A DNA stretch of 64,000 nucleotides from Paenibacillus sp. S150 (GTDB taxonomy: Bacteria; Bacillota; Bacilli; Paenibacillales; Paenibacillaceae), in assembly GCF_019352175.1 (NCBI RefSeq), contig NZ_JACBYI010000024.1, forward strand, positions 34,431-98,430. The letters run 5' to 3'. The notes under the pieces were generated by a model. That model was not told the DNA's origin, did not search any database, and worked only from the letters and a program-made list of their open reading frames with translations. Below are positions 44,559 through 53,362 of the stretch, piece by piece. Position numbers and translations under genes: made by a program. Each line of letters begins with the position of its first letter. Positions within the stretch are counted from its first letter, which is position 1.

Positions 44559-44572
44559 TGTTAACGTGTTCA
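44559..44572. promoter_or_regulatory. cre-like operator before the PL10 gene
   Basis: On the gene's strand it reads TGAACACGTTAACA, one mismatch from TGWAANCGNTNWCA, about 60 bp upstream of the start codon. Confidence 0.55.
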
Positions 44573-44661
44573 TTCCCCTTATATTTTATTTTTTAATCCA
44601 ATTTATGTCAATGTATTCCATTTGAGAAAATGATGAGTATACGAGCTTCAGCTCACGTGAA

Positions 44662-44697
44662 AATGGCAGCACCAGGATAGATTCCTGTGCTGCCATT
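44662..44697 (-). terminator. Terminator after the GH5 gene
   Basis: AATGGCAGCAC pairs with GTGCTGCCATT around an AGGA/TCCT inner stem. It lies 40 bp beyond the GH5 stop and ends the importer-GH5 operon. Confidence 0.7.
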
Positions 44698-44737
44698 CTT
44701 TTGTTTATGAGTAGATGAACCAAGCGGACTTCATCGT

Positions 44738-46087
44738 CTATTCCGGAATCCCGGTATACCTGCGCACCAAAGCCGCCAGCTCATCCCATTGCCCGCATTG
44801 CTCCCAGTGGAATGAAGCCGGAAGCTGCCAGGCATCCTCCCACGGCAGCTCCTGCAGGAAGGGCTTCAGGTTCTGCTCCACACAGACGACCTGCATGATC
44901 GTTCGCATGCGGAATTGCAGCGGATAGCGCAGCTCCCCGGAGATCGGCCGGAAACAGGTTTCCGCCATGTAATCCACCAGCGCCTCGCCTTTTTCCTGTT
45001 CCTTGTGCTGATTCCACACCTGTCCGATCCGGCCGGTCAATTGCCGCCAAGGGGTGTCTTCCCGCGGATAGACGATTCCCATGCAGGCTGCGTCCTTATA
45101 GGTCCAGAGTGCCCAGGATACATCCTTTGCTTCACACAGCTCCAGCATGTCTTCGATAATCGTGACCTGGAAATCGATATGTTCCGGCTCAAGCGTAAGA
45201 CCCAGCTCACCGCACCAGACAGGGCGCTTATACTTGCCGCGGATGCTTACGAGCTTGTCGAAGGCGGCTGCGAAGATTTGCTTGCGCCGTTCCCGGTCCA
45301 TTTCGGGGGTTAATACGGCTGGCTCATCGACAAAAGGATAGAAGTGGAACTCGTAGGCCACTTGCGGATCATCGACCGGGTCCAGCATGGAAAAATCGGT
45401 AGTGAAATGATTGCCTTCAATGAAAATAATGTGCTGCTGGTCGTACTGGCGGATCTCCGCAATCACTTTATGGTAGAACTCGTTGAACACCGCGGCATTA
45501 GTCACCATGGAAGGCTCATTCACGATGTCGTAGGCGGCGACCCATGGCTGGTCCCGGTAATGCCGGGCAATATGGCCCCATAAGCCGATGACGCTGTCCC
45601 GCAAGGCGGCATACTCCCAGAACAGCGGAAGTCCGCTTGCGGTATCGCAATGCCAATCGGGATTCTGGCCGCCCGGAACGGAATGGAGGTCCAGAATTGC
45701 GTAGATTTCGTATTTTTCACATAAGGAAACGACATGGTCCAGATAAACAAATCCCTCTTCCTTATAGCGGTCAGGGTGCTGGTCGTCGATAAAATACTTA
45801 TAATTGAAGGGAAGCCGCAGGGAGTTGACTCCAAGGCTTTTCAAAAAAGCAAAATCCTGCTCATCCACAAATTCCAGCAGAAACCGGTCAAAAAACTTGA
45901 TGCTCCGTTCCTCGCCGTAGACTTCTGTGAACGCTTTTTTTATCATGGTGTCCGTACCCGGCAACCCGATCATAAAATGCTCCAGATTCATCCACGTGCC
46001 TAATCCAAATCCGCGAAAGACTATTTTCTTGCCGCTTACCGTAAAATCCTCGCCGCTCACTTGTACAAATTTCGAATGGTCTGTCAT
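44738..46087 (-). CDS. Cytoplasmic GH5-family glycosidase
   Basis: The 449-residue protein is a GH5-type (clan GH-A) TIM barrel with acid/base Glu191 in YDIVNEPS and nucleophile Glu294 in WCGELG. It has no signal peptide and no binding module, so it should act on imported oligosaccharides. AAAGGAG precedes the ATG, 21 bp after the last permease gene. The linkage it cleaves (beta-glucan, mannan or other) cannot be told from the motifs seen here. Confidence 0.85.
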   Translation of the reverse strand: MTDHSKFVQVSGEDFTVSGKKIVFRGFGLGTWMNLEHFMIGLPGTDTMIKKAFTEVYGEERSIKFFDRFLLEFVDEQDFAFLKSLGVNSLRLPFNYKYFIDDQHPDRYKEEGFVYLDHVVSLCEKYEIYAILDLHSVPGGQNPDWHCDTASGLPLFWEYAALRDSVIGLWGHIARHYRDQPWVAAYDIVNEPSMVTNAAVFNEFYHKVIAEIRQYDQQHIIFIEGNHFTTDFSMLDPVDDPQVAYEFHFYPFVDEPAVLTPEMDRERRKQIFAAAFDKLVSIRGKYKRPVWCGELGLTLEPEHIDFQVTIIEDMLELCEAKDVSWALWTYKDAACMGIVYPREDTPWRQLTGRIGQVWNQHKEQEKGEALVDYMAETCFRPISGELRYPLQFRMRTIMQVVCVEQNLKPFLQELPWEDAWQLPASFHWEQCGQWDELAALVRRYTGIPE

Positions 46088-46108
46088 ATGCGGAACTCCT
46101 TTTCATGC

Positions 46109-46954
46109 TTAATTTTTCATACCGGTTGTGGCAACGCCTTGGATAAAGAAACGTTCGCCTATCAGGAACACGGCCACCATCGGCGCTGTTGCGAGCACTG
46201 TCCCCGCCATAAGCAAGCCATAATCCATCGTATGCTCCGTCTGGAAGGCCTTTAAGCCAAGCTGCAGGGTCTTCAGGGAGTCGTCATTGAGATAAATCAG
46301 CGGCGCCAAATAATCATTCCACATAAAGGTGAAGGTGAAGATGGCCAGCGTCGATACCCCTGCCGAGGCGAGCGGCATAATGATCCGCCAAAAGATTCCC
46401 CATTCGTTGTAGCCGTCCATGCGTGCCGCTTCGTTCAGCTCCATGGGCAGCGTCATAAAAAACTGCCGCAGCAGAAAAATGCCAAATCCGCTGAAAAGCT
46501 GAATCAGGATGTAGCCCGTATGCGTGTTGTACAGCCCGAGGCTGCTGACAATGGAAAACTGCGGCACCATAATTGAATGCCACGGCATCATTAAATTGGT
46601 CATGAACAGGAGGAAAATAATACTTTTAAAGGGCACCTTAAGCTTGGCGAAGGCATAGGCCGCCATGGAGCAGACAATAACCTGCAGCACGGTGATGATT
46701 ATGGACAGCTTCACTGTGTTGAGGAAATACCGTCCAAAGGGAATCGCCGTCCACACCTGCTTGTAATTTTCCAGATATAAAGTCCGGGGAATCCAATTCA
46801 TCGGATTTTTGAATAGATCCACATCTGTCCGCAGTGAAGTGGAAATCATCCATAGAAACGGAAACAGCGTTGCAATGGAGGCGAGTACCAATACGATCAT
46901 CAAGAGAATATATAAGGCCTTGTCCTTTCCCGTTTTCAGGGCGGCATCCGGCAT
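46109..46954 (-). CDS. ABC sugar permease (MalG-like)
   Basis: The 281-residue protein has six predicted membrane helices and the EAA loop NEAARMDGYNEWGIFWRIIM (about 175-194). The ATG at 46954 has AGGAG five bases upstream and is preferred to an in-frame GTG two codons earlier. It pairs with the MalF-like protein 18 bp upstream in the same operon and delivers substrate to the GH5 enzyme. Confidence 0.9.
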   Translation of the reverse strand: MPDAALKTGKDKALYILLMIVLVLASIATLFPFLWMISTSLRTDVDLFKNPMNWIPRTLYLENYKQVWTAIPFGRYFLNTVKLSIIITVLQVIVCSMAAYAFAKLKVPFKSIIFLLFMTNLMMPWHSIMVPQFSIVSSLGLYNTHTGYILIQLFSGFGIFLLRQFFMTLPMELNEAARMDGYNEWGIFWRIIMPLASAGVSTLAIFTFTFMWNDYLAPLIYLNDDSLKTLQLGLKAFQTEHTMDYGLLMAGTVLATAPMVAVFLIGERFFIQGVATTGMKN

Positions 46955-46972
46955 GTGCACTCCTCTCCTCTC

Positions 46973-47863
46973 TTAGTAAGTCACCCATTTTTTTTCGAGT
47001 CTGAACTGGATCAATGAGATTACCAGGATAATCAGGAACAGTACGGAGGACATAGCCGCAGCATAACCCATACGATAATGGATGAACGCTTCCTGATAGA
47101 TCCGGAAGACGAGTACGTTGGTCGAACGTCCAGGTCCGCCGTCGGTCATTACCGACACCAGATCAAATACCTGGAAGGAATTGATAATGGTCAGAAGCAG
47201 CACCATGAATAGTGTCGGAGACAATCCGGGCAGTGTAACATACAGGAAGCGTTGAAGCTTGCCTGCGCCGTCCAGCTTGGCAGATTCATACAAATATTCG
47301 GGAATGCCCTGAATGCCTGCCAGCAGAATAATCATGTAGTAGCCGAAGCTCTTCCAGGCCGCCACGAGGATGATGGCGAAAAGTGCCCATTTCGAGGACA
47401 TCAGCCACTCCGGCGGATTTGAGATGCCGACCGCTTTCAGGATTTGGTTGACCGGACCGGAGAGCGGGTTCAGCAGCAAACCCCAGACAATCGCGATCGA
47501 GACCATCGATGTGATTTGGGGAAAGTAGAAGGCCATGCGCAAATATTTGCGCAGATGCAGCACACTGTTCAAGGCAATCGCCGAGAACAGGGCCAGCACC
47601 ATGGTGATCGGCACGAACAATCCCGTGTAGATCAGGTTGTTCTTCAGCGAGATCAGAAAATAATCGTCCCGCAGCAGCTTGGCGTAATTATCCCAGCCGA
47701 CAAAATCAGGTTTGATGTTGAAGCCCCCGTAATCTGTGAAGCTCATATACAAGCCGTAGACCAGCGGGATGAAAATAAATACTGTGAATAAAGCGAAGGC
47801 CGGAAGGATGAATAATGTCCCCGCCGTGTAGGACTTGAAATGTAGAAGACGTCTGTTTGTCAT
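46973..47863 (-). CDS. ABC sugar permease (MalF-like)
   Basis: The 296-residue protein has six predicted membrane helices and the EAA loop YESAKLDGAGKLQRFLYVTL (about 191-210). TAGGAGGGG precedes the ATG, 27 bp after the binding-protein stop. It is the second gene of the importer operon. Confidence 0.9.
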   Translation of the reverse strand: MTNRRLLHFKSYTAGTLFILPAFALFTVFIFIPLVYGLYMSFTDYGGFNIKPDFVGWDNYAKLLRDDYFLISLKNNLIYTGLFVPITMVLALFSAIALNSVLHLRKYLRMAFYFPQITSMVSIAIVWGLLLNPLSGPVNQILKAVGISNPPEWLMSSKWALFAIILVAAWKSFGYYMIILLAGIQGIPEYLYESAKLDGAGKLQRFLYVTLPGLSPTLFMVLLLTIINSFQVFDLVSVMTDGGPGRSTNVLVFRIYQEAFIHYRMGYAAAMSSVLFLIILVISLIQFRLEKKWVTY

Positions 47864-47890
47864 CGGCAGCCCCTCCTAGTAATGACGCGG

Positions 47891-49180
47891 TTATGGATTA
47901 AGAATTCCTTGCCGCTGGTCTATGAAGTTTTGAATCGTCGTCTTGGCATCCTGTTCCTGGAATAAGAACAGATCCCGCTGTTCGCTGAAAATGCGGTTAA
48001 CCTCATCAATTTGCGGAACCGGCTGATTCTCCATAACGGTCTTGGCTTCGAAGAAGAAGCTGCTGCCCTGAATTCCCGTTGCCTTCAGGAAGGCTTCCTT
48101 CATCTTGTCACTGGAGAAGGCCGGCAGTATGCTGGATTCCGCGATGATGGCCTCCCCTTCTTCACCGGTTACAAATTGCAGGAATTTGAAGGCGGCCTCC
48201 TGCTTGTCACTGGACGGATTAATTCCCATGAAGGTACTGACCCCGCCTACCGTAATCGGGTCGTTTATTCCTGCCGGAAGAGGCAGCGGAGCCATATCGA
48301 AGTCGATGTCCGTATTCCCGGCCGCGATGTCTGCCTTCAGCATATTAACAGTCCATTCCCCATTCAGCAGCATGGCGACATTGCCGCTTTCGAACTGCTT
48401 GATCCAGTCAATGCTTTCCGCTTTCATCTGTTTGTAGCTCATATGGGATTGATCCTGGTAGTAGATGCGGTCCAGATAATTGAGCCAGTCCGTTACGTCA
48501 TCCAGGTTGTCATCCAGAATGGTGCTTCCCTTCTGCAGCGCTCCCAGAGGCGGAATAATCCAATCGGCAAAGTATCCGCCCCATTGCTTGTCCGCCCCAT
48601 CATTCTTGGTCAGGCGCAGGGCCAGATCCGCGTATTCGTCCCAGGTCATCTGTGTTGGATACTCTATGCCTTCCTGGTCAAAGATATCCTTGTTGTAGAA
48701 CAGGGCATATTGTGAGGTGCGGTATGGCAGGGCGTAGTAAATGCCGTCGGTGAGAACCTGGGTGGCATCCTGGAAGCTTGGTCCGTATGCACCGATATCC
48801 AGGTTGGCTTGCTTGATCTGGGAGGTGAGATCCGTCAGCTGATTTTTAGATGCATACAGCCCTAAGCTCGAGGTTCCGTTAATGCTGTAGACATCCATTT
48901 TGGAGCCGCCGGACAAGTTATTCATAATTTTGGTGTTATACTCGTTGGCATTGTTGCTGATTGTGGTCATGTTAACTTCAATGCCGCTGTTCTTCGCATT
49001 GAAGGCTTCAATCACCTTTTGCATATAATCCTCTTCATCAGTCCAGGTGTAATACTCCAGAACAACCTTTTCCTTGCTGCTCTCCTGGTCCGGAACGGCG
49101 GCATTGTTGGAGCTGCATCCTGCCATGGCAATTACAAGCGTACTGGACAGCACCAGGCCAAAGCTTTGCATTTTCTTCAT
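47891..49180 (-). CDS. ABC sugar transporter substrate-binding lipoprotein
   Basis: The 429-residue protein has a lipobox ending AMAGC (Cys22) and a family 1 extracellular solute-binding domain of normal length. It is the first gene of an importer-GH5 operon and diverges from a two-component system across 99 bp. AGGAGGGG precedes the ATG. The ligand is likely an oligosaccharide cleaved by the GH5 enzyme. Confidence 0.9.
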   Translation of the reverse strand: MKKMQSFGLVLSSTLVIAMAGCSSNNAAVPDQESSKEKVVLEYYTWTDEEDYMQKVIEAFNAKNSGIEVNMTTISNNANEYNTKIMNNLSGGSKMDVYSINGTSSLGLYASKNQLTDLTSQIKQANLDIGAYGPSFQDATQVLTDGIYYALPYRTSQYALFYNKDIFDQEGIEYPTQMTWDEYADLALRLTKNDGADKQWGGYFADWIIPPLGALQKGSTILDDNLDDVTDWLNYLDRIYYQDQSHMSYKQMKAESIDWIKQFESGNVAMLLNGEWTVNMLKADIAAGNTDIDFDMAPLPLPAGINDPITVGGVSTFMGINPSSDKQEAAFKFLQFVTGEEGEAIIAESSILPAFSSDKMKEAFLKATGIQGSSFFFEAKTVMENQPVPQIDEVNRIFSEQRDLFLFQEQDAKTTIQNFIDQRQGILNP

Positions 49181-49279
49181 TAGAACCCCTCCTGTATCTG
49201 GTTATGTATTCATATTAGAAGGAACCCCGGGTTAAGATAAGGTTGAACTTTTATCATCGGCTGAAGGGTCTGGCGCGCA

Positions 49280-50896
49280 GTGGGGGATGAAACTTCAACC
49301 TTTACAAGCAGGAGAGATGGAATTAAACTTTATTCAATTTATTTCTATAAGGATGGAGCTGGAGCCCGGGTGTTTATCTTCCTTGTGTTTATCCTTTTTA
49401 TCGCTACAGCCATCTTCTGTCTAACCCAGCAAAAATATACCAAAGCGACCCTGTTCATGCTCTGTATGGGGCTGTCCTACCTGTTTGTTGTTACCAGCAT
49501 CATCACCTATATGTCCAAAGACGCTTATTATTACTATAGCCTCTATGACTACTTCGGCATCCGGCAGAAGGTTCAGAACCAGCTGATGTTTCTGCCGCTT
49601 TCTCGCTTCGTGCTCATTCGGATTCTGAATTTCTTCACCATGGCCTTTCTGTATACGGGACTCTGCTCTGCTGTCTATTTTGCCTTTAACGTGCCTCCGA
49701 GAAGGGGACGCCTCATTCTGGCACTTCTGGCTGTACCCTGTGTTCTTCAGGTCATTTTGTATGACCCGTCCTTCTATACTTATCTGTATTACAGGCTGTA
49801 TTCGGATTTCATGACCTCCCAGGGTCTGGTATCCGCTTATGAGACCTTGCATCAATTCACTTTTATAATAAATACGCTCTATTCGGCAGCAGGCATAATC
49901 CTCCTGTTCTATACTCTGTTCGACGCACCCAAGGTCCGGCAGATCCGCAGCAATATCCTGATGATCCTGATTTGCTACATTTCGGTGCAAGTGACCTACT
50001 ACTATATCAACTTCTGGGCACCGGATATATTGATTACCGTATCCAAGGCAGCCCATTTCATACGCTTCAAGCCGGTCAATCTCGTAGGCAACCCGTCTCT
50101 ATACACGCTGCTTCCCCCGATCGCCGGGTTCTGTCTGTGCCTCAGTCTGTACGGGATTTACAAGTATGCCCGAATACAGAACAGCATCAAAAATCAGGAG
50201 TCTGTCATCTCGCGCAATATCGACTCCGCGCTGCTGACCTCCAGGGTATTCAGCCATTATATGAAGAATGAGCTTCTGGCGATTATGGCCCAGACCGAGT
50301 TTCTGGAGAATATGTGCGAGGAATCACCGGAGGTGGTCCAGGAGGTTCAGGTCATCGAGCAACGGTGCCGCAAAATATATGATAGACTGGACGTGGTGCA
50401 TCAGAAGACGCTGAAATCCAAGCTGGATCTGGAGCCTGTTGTCCTTCACGAGCTGATTGGGAAGCTGCTGGAGGAGATGGGTCCGGCGCTTAAGCAGACT
50501 GCGGTGAATTATTTCGAGCGTCAGCGGAATCTGGTGATTATGGCTGATCCATACTACTTCACACAGGCTATTGAGAACATTCTGTCCAATGCGTTGGACG
50601 CCCTGGAGCCTGTTCCGGAGAAATCAAGACGCATTGAGATCGAGATCAATCTGAAGAACAAATGGGTGGAGCTGGTAATCCGCGATAACGGTGCCGGGAT
50701 GGCAGAGGAAGAGGTGCAGAACATCTTCCAGCCCTTTTACTCTTCCAAGCCTACGGCCACGAATTGGGGCATGGGCTTGTCTCTGTGCCACTCGATCATA
50801 ACTACACACGGGGGCAAGATCAGTGCGGCCAGCAGAAAAGGGGAAGGCAGCTCGTTTCATATTGTGATGCCCTTGCTTTCGACATCTAAGAATTAA
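49280..50896 (+). CDS. Multi-pass membrane sensor histidine kinase
   Basis: The protein of about 538 residues has seven or eight membrane helices (about 30-300), no large external domain, a dimerisation segment with the likely phospho-histidine in FSHYMKNELLAI (about 323-334) and an ATPase domain with NILSNALDAL and DNGAGM. Its regulator starts 16 bp downstream. The pair diverges from the sugar importer operon and probably controls it. The start is uncertain: the GTG at 49280 has a weak GAAGGG, and another GTG lies at 49370. Confidence 0.85.
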   Translation: MGDETSTFTSRRDGIKLYSIYFYKDGAGARVFIFLVFILFIATAIFCLTQQKYTKATLFMLCMGLSYLFVVTSIITYMSKDAYYYYSLYDYFGIRQKVQNQLMFLPLSRFVLIRILNFFTMAFLYTGLCSAVYFAFNVPPRRGRLILALLAVPCVLQVILYDPSFYTYLYYRLYSDFMTSQGLVSAYETLHQFTFIINTLYSAAGIILLFYTLFDAPKVRQIRSNILMILICYISVQVTYYYINFWAPDILITVSKAAHFIRFKPVNLVGNPSLYTLLPPIAGFCLCLSLYGIYKYARIQNSIKNQESVISRNIDSALLTSRVFSHYMKNELLAIMAQTEFLENMCEESPEVVQEVQVIEQRCRKIYDRLDVVHQKTLKSKLDLEPVVLHELIGKLLEEMGPALKQTAVNYFERQRNLVIMADPYYFTQAIENILSNALDALEPVPEKSRRIEIEINLKNKWVELVIRDNGAGMAEEEVQNIFQPFYSSKPTATNWGMGLSLCHSIITTHGGKISAASRKGEGSSFHIVMPLLSTSKN

Positions 50897-50912
50897 AGGG
50901 GGACCCGACAGC

Positions 50913-51638
50913 ATGGGCAAATCTGCCATTAAGGTGCTTATTGTAGAGGACGATAACCTGATCGCCAAGCGGTATCAGATGATTCTTGCCAAAGACCCTG
51001 AGCTGGAGTTCGTGGGGAGGGCCGCCAGCGGCTATGAGGGGACAATGTTGGCAGCGCTTTATAAGCCGGATGTTATCCTGATGGACATTGAACTTGAAGA
51101 CAAGCAGGCCGGATTACGCGCTTCGTCGGAAATATTGTCCTATATGCCGGAGATCAAGATTGTCATGCTCACCGTCAATGACACTGACGATACGGTTTTC
51201 CGCGCCTTCGAACTGGGTGTAACCAACTATCTGCTTAAGAATATGCCTGCCGAGGCTATTATTGACGCCATCAAGGACGCGTATTACGATATGCCTTCGC
51301 TGCATTCCAACATTGCCGGGAAGATTACCCGGGAGTTCAAGCGGATCAAGACGACGGAGGACAGTCTTCTTCATAATTTCCATATCCTGACGAAGCTTAC
51401 CCCTACGGAGCTGGAGGTTCTCGATCTGCTGATGAAGGACTACAGCCGCCAGGAGATTTGCAAAGCCCGTCATGTAGAGCCCTCCACGCTGAAATCCCAG
51501 ATCAACAGCATTCTGAAAAAATTCAATAAAAACAGCGTGCAGGAGGTGATTCCCGTACTGCGCGAATTGCATATTCCCCAGATTCTTTCCCAGCGGCAGG
51601 GGAGCCTGCCGTTTGGATCGAATACGGAAGAAGACTGA
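50913..51638 (+). CDS. LuxR-type (NarL-like) response regulator
   Basis: The 241-residue protein has a receiver domain (about 5-125) with phospho-acceptor Asp58 in VILMDIELED and a LuxR-like HTH (about 165-215; LTPTELEVLDLLMKDYSRQE). AAAGGGGG precedes the ATG. It is co-transcribed with the membrane kinase and followed by a strong terminator. Confidence 0.9.
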   Translation: MGKSAIKVLIVEDDNLIAKRYQMILAKDPELEFVGRAASGYEGTMLAALYKPDVILMDIELEDKQAGLRASSEILSYMPEIKIVMLTVNDTDDTVFRAFELGVTNYLLKNMPAEAIIDAIKDAYYDMPSLHSNIAGKITREFKRIKTTEDSLLHNFHILTKLTPTELEVLDLLMKDYSRQEICKARHVEPSTLKSQINSILKKFNKNSVQEVIPVLRELHIPQILSQRQGSLPFGSNTEED

Positions 51639-51660
51639 GGCAGTTCTGGCGGATAAGCAC

Positions 51661-51709
51661 AAAAGGACATGAAACCCAAGGGCTCGCCCCTTGTTTCATG
51701 TCCTTTTTC
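51661..51709. terminator. Bidirectional terminator
   Basis: AAAAGGACATGAAAC pairs with GTTTCATGTCCTTTT, with an inner AAGGG/CCCTT stem. Convergent genes lie on either side. Confidence 0.85.
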
Positions 51710-51740
51710 AGGAATGTGCAGCAACTGTTCCTTGCCTGGC

Positions 51741-52277
51741 CTACAGAAATGAGAAAAAAGTGCGCAGCAGGCCGCGCTTCCTTGGCGGAGTCTGGAGCCT
51801 TGCGGCGGCAACGGGATGCAGCTCTTCGTGGGAAGAGAGGGATTTGCCGTCCGGGTGCTGAATCGTTTCCAGGGATACCGCCAGCTGTTTAATCATTTGC
51901 CGCAGGTCCTCAAGCTCCTCGCGCTGCTGTAGCAGCTGAACAGAGACTACCTCGTCCGCTTTCCGGTCAAGTGAGCGCTCGATATCATCGAGCCGGGACA
52001 GCATGTTTTCCAGTGGCTTATCGTGGAGCAGGTTCTCTTCCATTGGCTGGGAGGACTGCATGCCATGGCTGGGACTGAGCTGAATGCTCTCCAGTGCTTC
52101 TCCGTGATTGACGCGGTCTTTAATATGAATGAGCCGGTTAATTTCCCGCTCCGAGAATGTATAATGTCCAAACCGGTCCTTAGGAAAGAAATCAGGGAAC
52201 ATGGCAGCCCAGCGTTTGATTGTTGTCTGGCTCACGGACAGGAGATCCGCCGCATCCTTTGTTTTCAGAATATCCAT
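51741..52277 (-). CDS. RacA-like MerR-type HTH protein with coiled coil
   Basis: The 178-residue protein has an N-terminal MerR-type HTH (about 3-65; LLSVSQTTIKRWAAMFPDFF then GHYTFSEREIN) as in RacA, which ties the chromosome origin to the pole during sporulation. A variable linker, a predicted coiled coil (about 88-140) and a basic C-terminus follow. GGAGG precedes the ATG. Assignment as RacA itself is not certain, because many Paenibacillus proteins share this layout. Confidence 0.7.
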   Translation of the reverse strand: MDILKTKDAADLLSVSQTTIKRWAAMFPDFFPKDRFGHYTFSEREINRLIHIKDRVNHGEALESIQLSPSHGMQSSQPMEENLLHDKPLENMLSRLDDIERSLDRKADEVVSVQLLQQREELEDLRQMIKQLAVSLETIQHPDGKSLSSHEELHPVAAARLQTPPRKRGLLRTFFSFL

Positions 52278-52414
52278 TTCAATTCCTCCAGTTCAGGTAG
52301 TTTCTCTATGGATATTCGTTGTTCATAAGCGGCTCCCTGCAAGGGTGACAAAGGAAGTGCTGATTCGATAAACAAAGTGTTATTACGAGCAATTTTTAAC
52401 TGGCTGAAGAAAGC

Positions 52415-53209
52415 TTAAGGCGTATTTGCCTGAAACAGGCTGTTTCTGTATTGAGTCAGCGGGGCCAGCCAGACCGTGCCTGTTCCCCGGTACACATTGA
52501 CCAGCCCTTCGCCGGAGGCAGCCGAGCCAAGCCGGGTTTTGCCGGATTTCTCAACGGTGAAGTCCAGCGAATTCGACCACATTAACGCAAAGTTGCCGTC
52601 GACCTTCAGCACATCATTCTGCAGCTCAACGACGACGGCTTCTTCGGAAGGGATCGGTGCTTCCAGGGCCAGGATTCCCTTGCCTTTGGCGCTCAGATTG
52701 AACAGCCCTTCTCCGCCCAGTGCGGCAGAGGACAGATTCTTGCGCGCGGTGACGGCAAGCTGCAGGGAAGACTCGCAGGCCAGGAACAGGCCGTCATCAA
52801 TGACGATATGGTCGTTGTCAACATCAATCAGCCACAGGTATTTATAGGTTGTTTCCAGCAGGATCGTCCCGGTGCCTTTGTAGAGAGGCTTGATGGCACT
52901 GGTCCCGGTTGCGGCACCGGATACGATATTTCTCATCAGCCCGCCGACCCCTTTTACGCCGGAGGTCATTTCAATATTTCCCGCCATATACTGCATCGCC
53001 CCGGCGCTCAACGTAACCTCGCTGTTGTTCAGCTCAATCATGAGCTGCTTATTGCGCATATTGCTTTTGCTCATGAAGAAGTTGGATTGTGCTTCCGCCA
53101 AGGTGGTGCTGCTCAAATCCTCTTTGTATTCAATTACCGTAAATCCGCCAAGCTGTTCCTTGATCACAACATTGCTGTTATCCTTCAGATTATTGATGGT
53201 GTAAGCCAT
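52415..53209 (-). CDS. AIM24 family protein
   Basis: The 264-residue protein matches the AIM24 / TIGR00266-type beta-barrel family, named after a yeast mitochondrial protein; bacterial members have no firm function. Glycine-rich turns (for example GEGLFNLSAKGKGILALE) repeat along the chain. There is no signal peptide or membrane segment. AGAGGGG precedes the ATG. It diverges from the AraC/binding-protein gene. Confidence 0.8.
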   Translation of the reverse strand: MAYTINNLKDNSNVVIKEQLGGFTVIEYKEDLSSTTLAEAQSNFFMSKSNMRNKQLMIELNNSEVTLSAGAMQYMAGNIEMTSGVKGVGGLMRNIVSGAATGTSAIKPLYKGTGTILLETTYKYLWLIDVDNDHIVIDDGLFLACESSLQLAVTARKNLSSAALGGEGLFNLSAKGKGILALEAPIPSEEAVVVELQNDVLKVDGNFALMWSNSLDFTVEKSGKTRLGSAASGEGLVNVYRGTGTVWLAPLTQYRNSLFQANTP

Positions 53210-53305
53210 ATTGATCGTCCCCTCTGCTGACAGTTATGTCGTAATCGTATGCAATTCCGCATCAAAGCCTAGGTATTCGACATAAATGGTCAATCTCCTT
53301 GCCTT

Positions 53306-53314
53306 TGCTATAAT
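53306..53314 (+). promoter_or_regulatory. Extended -10 promoter before the AraC fusion gene
   Basis: TTGCTATAAT holds a perfect TATAAT (53309-53314) with the TGN extension; no good -35 is seen. Transcription would start near 53321, which favours the ATG at 53363 over the in-frame GTG at 53327. Confidence 0.5.
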
Positions 53315-53362
53315 AATAAAGAACCGGTGAAGTACATTCTGAAAAAGGCGGTTGCTGCCGAC

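Noticed and set aside
44499..44573. Earlier start for the PL10 pectate lyase
   Set aside because: It would place 25 residues before a normal signal peptide and lacks the AAGGAG found before the ATG at 44498.
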